From positions 124,001 to 188,000 of the forward strand of contig NZ_JBGTYM010000008.1 of assembly GCF_044142105.1 (NCBI RefSeq): a stretch of DNA of 64,000 bases, read 5' to 3'. The stretch comes from Pseudogemmobacter sp044142105. GTDB lineage: Bacteria; Pseudomonadota; Alphaproteobacteria; Rhodobacterales; Rhodobacteraceae. Of the stretch, positions 18,774 to 26,549 are shown in pieces; position 1 is the first letter of the stretch; each line of letters opens with the position of its first letter. The position numbers and the translations under genes are program-made. The notes beneath the pieces are model-generated. The model was given only the letters and a program-made list of their open reading frames with translations, had not been told where the DNA came from and did no database searches.

Positions 18774-18923
18774 ATGATCTGCTGCGCCTCGTCATCCGTA
18801 GCGGATGGCATGAACACTGAATTTGCGCCGGTCGAGGCCCGCCCTTATAGAATGCCCAGTCCGATGGCACCGCCACTGGTCGATGACGGTGCCTTGAGGT
18901 CCGGAGTGGTGGGTCAACAGCCG

Positions 18924-19472
18924 ATGGACGAACTATCCAGGTTGACTGGCGATATGATCGCCGTCCGCGACAGCCGCGATCGCGCCGCCTTCGGCCGGCT
19001 CTTTGACCATTTTGCGCCGCGCCTCAAGGCGATGATGCTGCGCGGCGGGCTGCGGGACGGCACGGCCGAAGATGTGGTGCAAGATGTGATGCTCGCAGTC
19101 TGGCACAAGGCAGGTCAGTTCGACCCGCATCGTGCAGATGCGGCGGGTTGGATCTATGGCATTGCGCGGAACCGACGCATCGACATGGCGCGCCGCCGCC
19201 CGCTCGCGCAGCCCGACGAGATGCCCGAGCTTGAGAGCCAGGAGCCCGACGCAGCCCAGATCGTCGCGCTGCAGCAGGAGGCGCGCCACTTGGCCGAAGC
19301 CCTTGCGCGCCTCGGTCCCGAACAGGCCGAAGCGCTGCGCATCGCCTATTTCGAGGATATTCCCCACAGCCGCATCAGTGAAATGACGGGCTTGCCGCTT
19401 GGGACCATCAAGTCCCGCATCCGCCTTGGCCTTGAACGCCTCCGGCATGAGCTGAAGAAGATCGCACCATGA
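18924..19472 (+). CDS. rpoE: ECF sigma factor RpoE (photo-oxidative stress)
   Basis: A 182-aa ECF sigma factor of the ECF11 type, which directs the response to singlet oxygen. Region 2 covers AFGRLFDHFAPRLKAMML and VVQDVMLAVWHKAGQFDP (with WIYGIARNRRID), and region 4 covers LGPEQAEALRIAYFEDIPHSRISEMTGLPLGTIKSRIRLGLERL. The ATG at 18924 gives the usual family length; a GTG at 18906 with GAGG 6 bases upstream and an ATG at 18810 are alternatives. The gene overlaps chrR by four bases, so sigma factor and anti-sigma factor are made together. Confidence 0.93.
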   Translation: MDELSRLTGDMIAVRDSRDRAAFGRLFDHFAPRLKAMMLRGGLRDGTAEDVVQDVMLAVWHKAGQFDPHRADAAGWIYGIARNRRIDMARRRPLAQPDEMPELESQEPDAAQIVALQQEARHLAEALARLGPEQAEALRIAYFEDIPHSRISEMTGLPLGTIKSRIRLGLERLRHELKKIAP

Positions 19473-20101
19473 CCACCATCCGCCACCACATCCCCGACAC
19501 CATGCTTGACGCCTATCGCGCCGGCACCTTGCCCCACGCCTTTGGGGTGGTCGTCGCCGCGCATCTGTCGCTTTGCGACCAATGCCGCGCGCTCCAGGAG
19601 GCCGGAGACATGATCGGCGGGGCGCTTTTGCAGGATTCAGCCGGTTCCGCCCTGCGCGCCGATGCACGCGAACGGATGATGGCGGCCCTGGACGCACCGC
19701 CGCCGAGACCTCCCCTGCGCGTATCCGGGCCATTTCCTTCGGCCGTCATGGACGAATTGGACGGAAAGCCGCCGCGCTGGCGCATGCTGGGCGGAGGCAT
19801 CCGCCAGCAGCTTCTGTCCGCCGATAGCGAAGGTGCGCTGAGGCTGTTGTATATCCCCCCGGGAAAGGCCGTGCCGGAACACGGACATCGGGGGCAAGAA
19901 CTGACGCTGGTTCTGCAAGGCAGCTTTTCTGACGCCGCGGGAGCATTTCATCGCGGCGACGTCGAAGCAGCGCATGACGAGATCGACCACCAACCTGTTG
20001 CCGGCCCGGGTGAGCCATGCATCTGCTTGGCGGCAACCGATGCGCCCTTGCGCTTTCACGCGCTGATCCCTCGGCTCTTGCAGCCGATCTTCAGGATCTG
20101 A
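19469..20101 (+). CDS. chrR: ChrR zinc-binding anti-sigma factor
   Basis: A 210-aa cytoplasmic anti-sigma factor with two parts. The N-terminal ASD domain has the zinc ligands His6/His7, His32, Cys36 and Cys39 (HLSLCDQC), and binds RpoE. The C-terminal cupin domain has the second metal site, with His138, His140, Glu144 and His174 as likely ligands. In R. sphaeroides singlet oxygen triggers loss of ChrR and release of RpoE. All key residues of both sites are present, so the switch looks intact. Confidence 0.94.
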   Translation: MTTIRHHIPDTMLDAYRAGTLPHAFGVVVAAHLSLCDQCRALQEAGDMIGGALLQDSAGSALRADARERMMAALDAPPPRPPLRVSGPFPSAVMDELDGKPPRWRMLGGGIRQQLLSADSEGALRLLYIPPGKAVPEHGHRGQELTLVLQGSFSDAAGAFHRGDVEAAHDEIDHQPVAGPGEPCICLAATDAPLRFHALIPRLLQPIFRI

Positions 20102-20104
20102 ACG

Positions 20105-20839
20105 ATGGCCTTTGCTGGTCGGCGCATTTGGATCATTGGCGCCAGCGCGGGTATCGGCGCTGCTCTCGCCCGAGCGCTGGCAAGGCAAGGGGCGCGGCTG
20201 ATCCTGTCTGCCCGCGACGGCGACGCGCTGGAACTGCTGTCGGCGGAATGTGGCGGCGCGCAGGCTCTGCCGCTGGATCTGGGGCGACCCGAAACGCTGG
20301 CGACGGCCGTCGCACAACTTGCGCTGAAGATGCAGCTGGACGCGATCATCTGTACCGCGGCGCTTTACAATCCCAGTCGCGTCGCCGAGATCGACCCCAC
20401 ACAGGCCGAGGCGATGGTGCGGGTCAACCTTCTGGGCATGATAGAGGTTGCCCGCCTTTGCCCCCCGCTGCTCCGTGATGGAGGGCAGCTGGTCCTGTTC
20501 GGTTCGGTCGCGGGCTATATCGGCCTTCCGGGTGGACAGCCCTATTCGGCAACCAAGGCGGCGGTCAACAATCTTGCCGAAACGCTTGCGACGGAACTGG
20601 CGCCGCGCGTGACGGTGAAGCTGGTCTGCCCTGGTTTCGTCCAGACCAGGCTGACGGCCAGAAACACATTTACCATGCCCGCAATCATTACCGCCGAGCA
20701 GGCGGCAGAGGCGGTGCTGCGCGGGATGCAGCGGCGGAGATTTGAGATCCACTTCCCGCGCCGCTTCACCTGGGCGATGAAGCTGGTGCGGGTCTTGCCG
20801 TATGCGCTTTCGCTGCGGCTCTTGCGACGCTTGAGCTGA
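20105..20839 (+). CDS. Short-chain dehydrogenase, third gene of rpoE-chrR operon
   Basis: A 244-aa SDR with the cofactor loop GASAGIGAALARAL near residue 12 and the catalytic YSATK near residue 150, plus the Ser in LFGSVAGYIG. The C-terminal tail (RFTWAMKLVRVLPYALSLRLLRRL) is basic and hydrophobic, so membrane association is plausible. It follows chrR by three bases. An SDR (RSP_1087-like) is also part of the RpoE regulon of R. sphaeroides. The substrate is unknown; a lipid or retinoid-like compound would fit the context. Confidence 0.85.
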   Translation: MAFAGRRIWIIGASAGIGAALARALARQGARLILSARDGDALELLSAECGGAQALPLDLGRPETLATAVAQLALKMQLDAIICTAALYNPSRVAEIDPTQAEAMVRVNLLGMIEVARLCPPLLRDGGQLVLFGSVAGYIGLPGGQPYSATKAAVNNLAETLATELAPRVTVKLVCPGFVQTRLTARNTFTMPAIITAEQAAEAVLRGMQRRRFEIHFPRRFTWAMKLVRVLPYALSLRLLRRLS

Positions 20840-20843
20840 TCGT

Positions 20844-21248
20844 TCAGTTGAACCGTCCCGAGAGCGCCAGAACGCCAATCCAGGCTGCAAATCCTGTCAG
20901 GAACGTGCCCCACAAGCCGTCGATGATGACCTGTTCCCATGACCAGTCGGCAAGTGTGGCATAGTTGGTCATCTCATAGGTGCCATAGCACATCAGCCCG
21001 ATGACCATGCCTCCGATCAACGCGTGAAAGGGATCATTGCCCTTCAGCGCGGGCCAGGACACCAGCCACACAAGTCCGGCAATATATCCCAGATAGAACA
21101 GCGCGGCCGGACCAAGCCGCAGCGGATCGGCAAGAAGATGGCCGACATTGCGCTCGAACACCGGCCGGATCAGAAACCGGATCCCGATCACATCCAGCGT
21201 GAGGAACACCGCGGCAGTTGCAGCATAGAGAAGCGCGACTTGAAGCAT
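20844..21248 (-). CDS. DUF2177 family membrane protein
   Basis: A 134-aa protein with four hydrophobic segments, starting MLQVALLYAATAAVFLTLDVIGI, and the family motifs FLIRPVFERNVGHLL and YGTYEMTNYATLADW. It is an inner-membrane protein of unknown function. Members are often near ECF sigma factors and photolyase-like genes. It is convergent with the SDR (4-base gap) and has its own RpoE-like promoter. The ATG at 21248 starts the first membrane helix. Confidence 0.85.
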   Translation of the reverse strand: MLQVALLYAATAAVFLTLDVIGIRFLIRPVFERNVGHLLADPLRLGPAALFYLGYIAGLVWLVSWPALKGNDPFHALIGGMVIGLMCYGTYEMTNYATLADWSWEQVIIDGLWGTFLTGFAAWIGVLALSGRFN

Positions 21249-21335
21249 GCAAAGTCCTTCGAGATTGGTGGGCTGCCAGTTGTCGTCCGGCCGACGCAGA
21301 TGGCGCGAACCTTCTGCCACCCGCGCCAGTGTCTT

Positions 21336-21365
21336 GTTTTACGCAATTATCCTTGCAGCAGATCA
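21336..21365 (-). promoter_or_regulatory. RpoE-like promoter upstream of DUF2177
   Basis: On the minus strand TGATCT (21365-21360), an 18-base spacer and TAAAAC (21341-21336) match the RpoE consensus with one change in each box. The spacing is identical to the promoter at 18719-18748. The leader to the ATG is about 85 bases. Confidence 0.6.
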
Positions 21366-21855
21366 ATTTTCTCGGACAGAACGGCAGGCTGATCCTCGCG
21401 GCTCAGAGACGACAGCACCCAGCGCATTCGGGTCGCAGGGTCGGTGTGGATGCCTCCTGACGGCATCGCAATGCGCCAAGCTTTTGATGACGAAGCGCGA
21501 TCCGTAGACGGCGGCCCTCGCTGACGCCCAATGGAGCAGCTTGAACTTGGAGAAGGTTGTCTTTCGGACGCACCCCCTCCGCCACTTACACATCCCGTTG
21601 ATATCGGATGATTTTAATTCTCCTGCATTGTGACGGGTTTTGCGCGATGCGCTGGCATCCAGAGAATTGAACCTGTACGGCAAGTAACCGCCCGAAACAG
21701 CATGAAGCCTGTTTGGTCCTGGCGCGCTGCGGTCTTCGGCTGTGGCTTCCCGCGCTGCTCCTGACCTCCCCCTCTTGCAGATCTCACGCACAAGCCGGTT
21801 TCCTGGCTGTGCATCTGTCCGCCCGTGCAAAAGGCGCGGCGCGGCGTCTCGCGAA
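21366..21855. other. Gene-poor region before kdp
   Basis: About 490 bases without a supportable gene. Frames on both strands lack family features and have mixed codon use. It contains the near copy of the tRNA-Ser 3' end. It may be a decayed insertion. Confidence 0.4.
21571..21587 (+). repeat. Near copy of the tRNA-Ser 3' end
   Basis: CACCCCCTCCGCCACTT matches 16 of 17 bases of 15029-15045, which is the end of tRNA-Ser plus three following bases, in the same orientation. Such copies can mark the far attachment site of an integrated element. No integrase lies between the two copies. Confidence 0.4.
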
Positions 21856-21887
21856 CGTCTTCCAAGCGTCTTCCAAACGTCTTCCAA
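21856..21887 (+). repeat. Three 10-bp direct repeats with 11-bp period
   Basis: CGTCTTCCAA occurs three times, at 21856-21865, 21867-21876 and 21878-21887. The 11-bp period puts the copies on the same helix face. It lies about 70 bases upstream of the KdpE-like box and could be a regulator-binding array. Confidence 0.55.
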
Positions 21888-21954
21888 AAATCCGGGCGGT
21901 CCGCATCACCCGCAAAGGGCAGATCCGCCACCGCGCCGGCGCCGGGCGGCCTTA

Positions 21955-21971
21955 TTTACACGTCCTTTACG
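21955..21971 (+). promoter_or_regulatory. KdpE-like binding box
   Basis: TTTACA, five bases, TTTACG. The E. coli KdpE site has the same layout of two 6-bp half sites with a 5-bp gap (TTTATA-N5-TTTACA). It lies 77 bases upstream of the first small gene of the kdp operon. Confidence 0.5.
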
Positions 21972-22048
21972 CCCGGCCGCCGTCTTTCGCATAGCCGCCT
22001 TACGCGTCTTCGGCCCATCCAACTCCTGACTATTGGCAGGAGGTTTCC

Positions 22049-22132
22049 TTGGCTGACCTTGTCTATCTGGCGATCACAGTGGCCGCTTTCGCCACCTTCG
22101 CCGTTGCGGTTCGCGCCGCAGAACGCATGTGA
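22049..22132 (+). CDS. 27-aa single-pass membrane protein upstream of kdpF
   Basis: A small gene starting with TTG, with a perfect AGGAGG five bases upstream (22038-22043). The 27 residues consist of one membrane helix (LVYLAITVAAFATFAVAV) followed by RAAERM. It is 8 bases before kdpF and shares its size and topology without resembling KdpF itself. Proteins of this shape sit before kdpF in other bacteria, as I recall. A role in Kdp assembly or stability is an inference from position. Confidence 0.65.
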   Translation: MADLVYLAITVAAFATFAVAVRAAERM

Positions 22133-22140
22133 GGCGCAGT

Positions 22141-22227
22141 ATGTTCGACATCATCCTTGGCCTTGGCGTTACCGCCGGGCTTTTCGTCTATCTCGGGTGC
22201 GCGCTCTTGCGCCCCGACCGGTTCTAG
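22141..22227 (+). CDS. kdpF: KdpF small subunit
   Basis: A 28-aa hydrophobic peptide (MFDIILGLGVTAGLFVYLG, ending LLRPDRF) with the typical KdpF ending of acid or basic residue plus Phe. KdpF stabilises the KdpABC complex in the inner membrane. It ends nine bases before kdpA. Confidence 0.88.
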   Translation: MFDIILGLGVTAGLFVYLGCALLRPDRF

Positions 22228-22236
22228 GGGGCAGCC

Positions 22237-23910
22237 ATGAGCCTTGCGGCCTATGCCCTATACTTCGCCGTCCTCGTTGGTCTTGCCTGGCTTCTGGCCG
22301 GTCTGATGGCGCAGATCTATGCCGGAGAAATCCCCTCGGCGATGTCGAGACTTGAGGCTGGCCTGCTGCGCGTCAGCGGCACGGTCGCCGGTCGCGGCAT
22401 GTCCTGGGGCGGCTATGCCCTTGCGGCGCTGGCCTTCAACCTGGCCGGCTTCCTTTTGCTTTACGCGATCCTGCGCGGTCAGGGCAGCTTGCCGCTGAAC
22501 CCTGACGCGATCGGCGGCATGTCGGCGGACCTGGCCTTCAACACGGCCGCCAGCTTCATCACCAATACCAACTGGCAGGCCTATTCTGGCGAGGCGCAGT
22601 TGAGCTACCTCTCCCAGATGGCCGGGCTGACGGTGCAGAATTTTGTCAGCGCCGGCACCGGCATGGCTGTCGGCGTTGCGGTGATCCGGGGTTTCGTGCT
22701 GGAAAAAGGCGCGAGCATCGGCAACTTCTGGCTCGACCTGACCCGGTCGGTGCTCTGGATCCTGCTGCCGCTGTCGATCCTGCTGGCCCTGTTCCTGGCG
22801 GCGCAGGGTGTTCCGCAGACGCTTCTGGGTGCCGTCACCGCGACCGGCGTCGAGGGGGGCGAGCAGATCATCGCCCGTGGCCCTGCCGCAGCCCAGATCG
22901 CGATCAAGCAACTGGGCACGAATGGTGGCGGCTTCTTCGGCGTGAACTCGGCGCATCCTTTCGAGAACCCGACGATCGCCTCGAACCTGGCGGAATGTCT
23001 GGCGCTCTTGCTGATCCCGGTCGCCTTCTGCTTCCTCTTCGGCCGCATGGCGGGCGACCGGCGGCAGGGCTGGGCGATCTTTGCCGCGATGGCGGTGATG
23101 TTCGTGGCGGGCTTGAGCGTCATCCATGTCTACGAGATCGCCGGCAACCCCGCGCTTGGATTCGGCGCCAACATGGAAGGCAAAGAGCAGCGCTTCGGTG
23201 CGATGCTTTCGGCGCTCTGGGCGGCCTCGACCACCGCCGCGTCGAACGGGGCCGTCAACGCGATGCATGACAGTTTCATGCCGCTGTCCGGCCTTGTGAC
23301 CATGGTCTTCATGCAGGTCGGCGAGGTGATCTTTGGCGGCGTGGGCGCGGGCATCTACGGCATGCTGATCTATGTCGTGCTCGCGGTCTTCCTGGCCGGG
23401 CTGATGGTCGGCCGCACGCCGGAATATCTGGGGCGCAAGATCGAGGCGCGCGAGGTCACGCTGGCGCTCCTGGCTTTCCTGTCGATGCCGCTGGGCATCC
23501 TTGTCGGGGGCGGGATCGCTTCGATCGTGCCGCAGGCGCTGACGGCGGTGCAAGACCCCGGGCCGCATGGGCTGAGCGAGATCCTCTACGCCTATTCCAG
23601 CGCCATCGGCAACAATGGCAGCGCCTTTGCCGGCTGGGGGGCTGCGGGCATTTGGCACACGACGGCGATCGGAATCGTCATGCTGATCGGGCGCTTTGCG
23701 ATCATCATTCCGGTGCTGGCCATCGCGGGGTCGATGATCCGCAAGCCCAAGGCCGCCGCGACCAGCGGCACCTTCCCGACGCATGGCCCCCTGTTCGTCA
23801 TGCTGCTGGTCCTCACCGTGGTCATCCTTGGTGCGCTGACCTTCTTCCCTGTCCTTGCCCTTGGCCCCATCGCGGAAGAGACCGCGCGGCTGGCCGGACA
23901 AAGTTTCTGA
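22237..23910 (+). CDS. kdpA: Potassium-transporting ATPase subunit A
   Basis: A 557-aa channel-like subunit that selects and conducts K+. The four pore-loop regions are visible, for example FNTAASFITNTNWQAYSGE, TNGGGFFGVNSAHPFENPT, SAATTAASNGAVNAMHDS-like ASTTAASNGAVNAM, and YAYSSAIGNNGSAFAG. The length matches E. coli KdpA (557 aa). Confidence 0.97.
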   Translation: MSLAAYALYFAVLVGLAWLLAGLMAQIYAGEIPSAMSRLEAGLLRVSGTVAGRGMSWGGYALAALAFNLAGFLLLYAILRGQGSLPLNPDAIGGMSADLAFNTAASFITNTNWQAYSGEAQLSYLSQMAGLTVQNFVSAGTGMAVGVAVIRGFVLEKGASIGNFWLDLTRSVLWILLPLSILLALFLAAQGVPQTLLGAVTATGVEGGEQIIARGPAAAQIAIKQLGTNGGGFFGVNSAHPFENPTIASNLAECLALLLIPVAFCFLFGRMAGDRRQGWAIFAAMAVMFVAGLSVIHVYEIAGNPALGFGANMEGKEQRFGAMLSALWAASTTAASNGAVNAMHDSFMPLSGLVTMVFMQVGEVIFGGVGAGIYGMLIYVVLAVFLAGLMVGRTPEYLGRKIEAREVTLALLAFLSMPLGILVGGGIASIVPQALTAVQDPGPHGLSEILYAYSSAIGNNGSAFAGWGAAGIWHTTAIGIVMLIGRFAIIIPVLAIAGSMIRKPKAAATSGTFPTHGPLFVMLLVLTVVILGALTFFPVLALGPIAEETARLAGQSF

Positions 23911-23918
23911 GGCATATC

Positions 23919-25952
23919 ATGTCGAAACATGAAAGACCGGCCAATCTCTCTGGCCTTTACCCGATGGCGATCAAGGCAAGCTTCACCAAGCTTTCGCCCC
24001 GTGCCCTGTGGCGCAACCCGGTGATCTTTGTCACCGCCGTTGTCGCCGCCATGACCACGGCCCTTGGGGCGCGCGACCTTGTGTCGGGCGTCGCCGGGGC
24101 GGGAACGGCGCTGCATATCTCGTTCTGGCTTTGGCTCTGCGTGATCTTCGCCAATTTCGCCGAGGCCCTTGCCGAAGGCCGGGGCAAGGCGCGGGCCGAT
24201 GCGCTGCGCGCCACCAAGACCGAAACCGGCGTCAGGGTGCTGCCCAGCCCCGACAGCGACCCGTCCGAAGCCGAGACCCGGGCCGCGACCACGCTCCAGC
24301 CCGGGCAGTTCGTTCTGCTTACCCCTGGCGCAATCGTCCCGACCGATGGCGAGGTGGTGCGCGGCGTTGCTTCGGTCAACGAAAGCGCCATCACGGGCGA
24401 GAGCGCCCCGGTGATCCGCGAGGCAGGCGGCGACAGATCTTCGGTCACGGGAGGGACCATGGTCGTGTCGGACTGGCTGGTGATGCGGGTGACGGCGGAG
24501 CCGGGGAAAAGCTTCCTCGACCGGATGATCGCCCTGGTCGAAGGGGCGGAACGGCAAAAGACCCCGAACGAGATCGCCTTGAACATCCTGCTGGTGGGTC
24601 TGACCCTGATCTTCCTGTTCGTCACCGTCACCCTGCCCGCCTTTGCCAGCTATTCGGGCACGGCCATTCCGCTGGTGGTGCTTGGCGCGCTGTTTGTCAC
24701 GCTGATCCCCACAACCATCGGCGGCCTTTTGTCAGCCATCGGCATCGCCGGGATGGACCGGCTGGTGAAGGCCAATGTCATCGCCAAATCCGGCCGCGCG
24801 GTCGAAGCCGCGGGGGATGTCGACACCCTGCTTCTCGACAAGACCGGGACGATCACCTTCGGCAACCGGATGGCCGATGGGTTCGTTCCGGCGCCGGGCG
24901 TGGATCTGCGCCGCCTGGCCGAAGCGGCGGCGCTGGCCTCGCTGGCCGACGAGACGCCCGAGGGCAAATCCATCGTCGAGAAGGCGCGCGAGATACTGGG
25001 CGCCGTCCCGGCGATGCCAGCCGGGGCCGAGCCTGTGCCCTTTGCCGCCCAGACCCGGCTGTCGGGCCTGGATGCCGGGGGGCAATCCTTCCGCAAGGGC
25101 GCGATGGATGCGGTGATCCGGTTGACCGGCCAAGCCCCGCCCGGTGCCCTTGCCGGGCAGGTCGATGCGATTGCCCGGTCGGGCGGCACACCGCTTCTGG
25201 TGGCCGAAGGCAGCACGATCCTGGGCGCGGTGCATCTGAAGGACATCGTGAAACCGGGCGTACGTGACCGCTTTGGCGAATTGCGCGCCATGGGCATCCG
25301 CACCGTGATGATCACGGGCGACAACCCGCTGACCGCCGCGGCCATTGCCGCCGAAGCCGGGGTAGACGATTTCCTGGCCGAAGCCACGCCCGAGATGAAG
25401 CTGGACCTCATCCGCCGCGAACAGGCGGGCGGACGACTGGTCGCCATGTGCGGCGACGGCTCGAACGATGCCCCCGCGCTGGCGCAGGCCGATGTGGGCG
25501 TGGCAATGAACGCGGGCACGCCGGCGGCGAAGGAAGCCGCGAACCTGATCGATCTCGACAGCGACCCCACCAAGCTGATCGAGGTGGTTCTGGTCGGCAA
25601 GCAGCTTTTGATCAGCCGGGGGGCGCTGACCACCTTCAGCATCGCCAATGACGTGGCGAAGTATTTCGCCATCCTGCCCGCGATCTTCGTCACGGCCTAT
25701 CCGGGGCTTGGGGTGCTGAACATCATGAATCTGGCCTCGCCGACCAGCGCCTTGCTGTCGGCCGTCATCTTCAACGCGCTGATCCTGGTGGCGCTTGTGC
25801 CGCTGGCCCTGCGCGGGGTGCGCTATACGCCCGCAAGCGCCGCAGCCCTTCTGCGCCGCAATCTGGCGATCTATGGCCTTGGCGGCCTGATCGTTCCCTT
25901 CATCGGCATCAAGGCGATCGATCTTTGCCTTGCCGCTTTGAACCTTGCCTGA
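23919..25952 (+). CDS. kdpB: Potassium-transporting ATPase subunit B
   Basis: A 677-aa P-type ATPase that drives K+ uptake. The phosphorylated aspartate is in DKTGTITFGN at residue 307, the same number as in E. coli KdpB. The phosphatase loop TGES (NESAITGESAPV), the hinge MCGDGSNDAPALAQADVGVAMN and the nucleotide-binding domain are all intact. I chose the ATG at 23919 (MSKHERPANL) because it follows kdpA by eight bases; the frame is open further upstream inside kdpA. Confidence 0.97.
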   Translation: MSKHERPANLSGLYPMAIKASFTKLSPRALWRNPVIFVTAVVAAMTTALGARDLVSGVAGAGTALHISFWLWLCVIFANFAEALAEGRGKARADALRATKTETGVRVLPSPDSDPSEAETRAATTLQPGQFVLLTPGAIVPTDGEVVRGVASVNESAITGESAPVIREAGGDRSSVTGGTMVVSDWLVMRVTAEPGKSFLDRMIALVEGAERQKTPNEIALNILLVGLTLIFLFVTVTLPAFASYSGTAIPLVVLGALFVTLIPTTIGGLLSAIGIAGMDRLVKANVIAKSGRAVEAAGDVDTLLLDKTGTITFGNRMADGFVPAPGVDLRRLAEAAALASLADETPEGKSIVEKAREILGAVPAMPAGAEPVPFAAQTRLSGLDAGGQSFRKGAMDAVIRLTGQAPPGALAGQVDAIARSGGTPLLVAEGSTILGAVHLKDIVKPGVRDRFGELRAMGIRTVMITGDNPLTAAAIAAEAGVDDFLAEATPEMKLDLIRREQAGGRLVAMCGDGSNDAPALAQADVGVAMNAGTPAAKEAANLIDLDSDPTKLIEVVLVGKQLLISRGALTTFSIANDVAKYFAILPAIFVTAYPGLGVLNIMNLASPTSALLSAVIFNALILVALVPLALRGVRYTPASAAALLRRNLAIYGLGGLIVPFIGIKAIDLCLAALNLA

Positions 25953-25963
25953 AGGAGGCATCC

Positions 25964-26539
25964 ATGCTTTCGCATCTTCGCCCTGCCGTGTCGATGATCC
26001 TGATCTTCACCGCCGTGACCGGGGTCGCCTATCCGCTGGCCGTGACCGGGGCCGCGCAGGCGCTGTTCCCGACCGCCGCCAATGGCAGCCTGATCGAAAA
26101 GAACGGTGCTGTCGTCGGGTCGTCGCTGATCGCCCAGCCCTTTGCGGGACCGGGCTATCTGCACCCCCGCGCCTCGGCAAGCGGCTGGAATGCCGCCGGC
26201 ACCGGGGCGACCAACCTTGGCCCCACCTCGGCCGCTCTGATCGCCCAGACGGCCGAGGCCCGCGCGGCCTGGGAGGCGCTGAACGGCGCCCCCGCCCCGA
26301 TCGACGCAGTCACCACCTCGGGCTCGGGCCTGGACCCGCATATCAGCCCGGAAAGCGCCTTTGGCCAGATCGAACGCATCGCCCTGGCGCGGGGGGCTGA
26401 TCCCTTTGCCGTGCGCGAGCTGATCACCGCGCATGTCGAGGCGCCGGTCCTGGGCCTGTACGGCCTGGCCCGTGTGAACGTGCTGGAGACCAATCTTGCG
26501 CTTGACGCGGTCTTCCCGATAGCACCCGCTACACCCTGA
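25964..26539 (+). CDS. kdpC: Potassium-transporting ATPase subunit C
   Basis: A 191-aa KdpC with one N-terminal membrane helix (MILIFTAVTGVAYPLAVTGAAQALF) and a soluble domain with FAGPGYLHPRASASGWNAAGTGATNLGP and DPHISPESA. It increases ATP affinity of KdpB. The ATG at 25964 has AAGGAGG upstream; the frame is open from 25925 inside kdpB. Confidence 0.96.
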   Translation: MLSHLRPAVSMILIFTAVTGVAYPLAVTGAAQALFPTAANGSLIEKNGAVVGSSLIAQPFAGPGYLHPRASASGWNAAGTGATNLGPTSAALIAQTAEARAAWEALNGAPAPIDAVTTSGSGLDPHISPESAFGQIERIALARGADPFAVRELITAHVEAPVLGLYGLARVNVLETNLALDAVFPIAPATP

Positions 26540-26549
26540 AGGAGAGACC

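Noticed and set aside
21363..21887. A 174-codon minus-strand open frame before kdp
   Set aside because: It has no family features, and its apparent protein repeat is only the translation of the 11-bp DNA repeats.
22258..23901. A 547-codon open frame on the minus strand
   Set aside because: It is antisense to kdpA, rich in His, Arg, Gln and Asp as expected for the complement of a GC-rich gene, and shows no family features.
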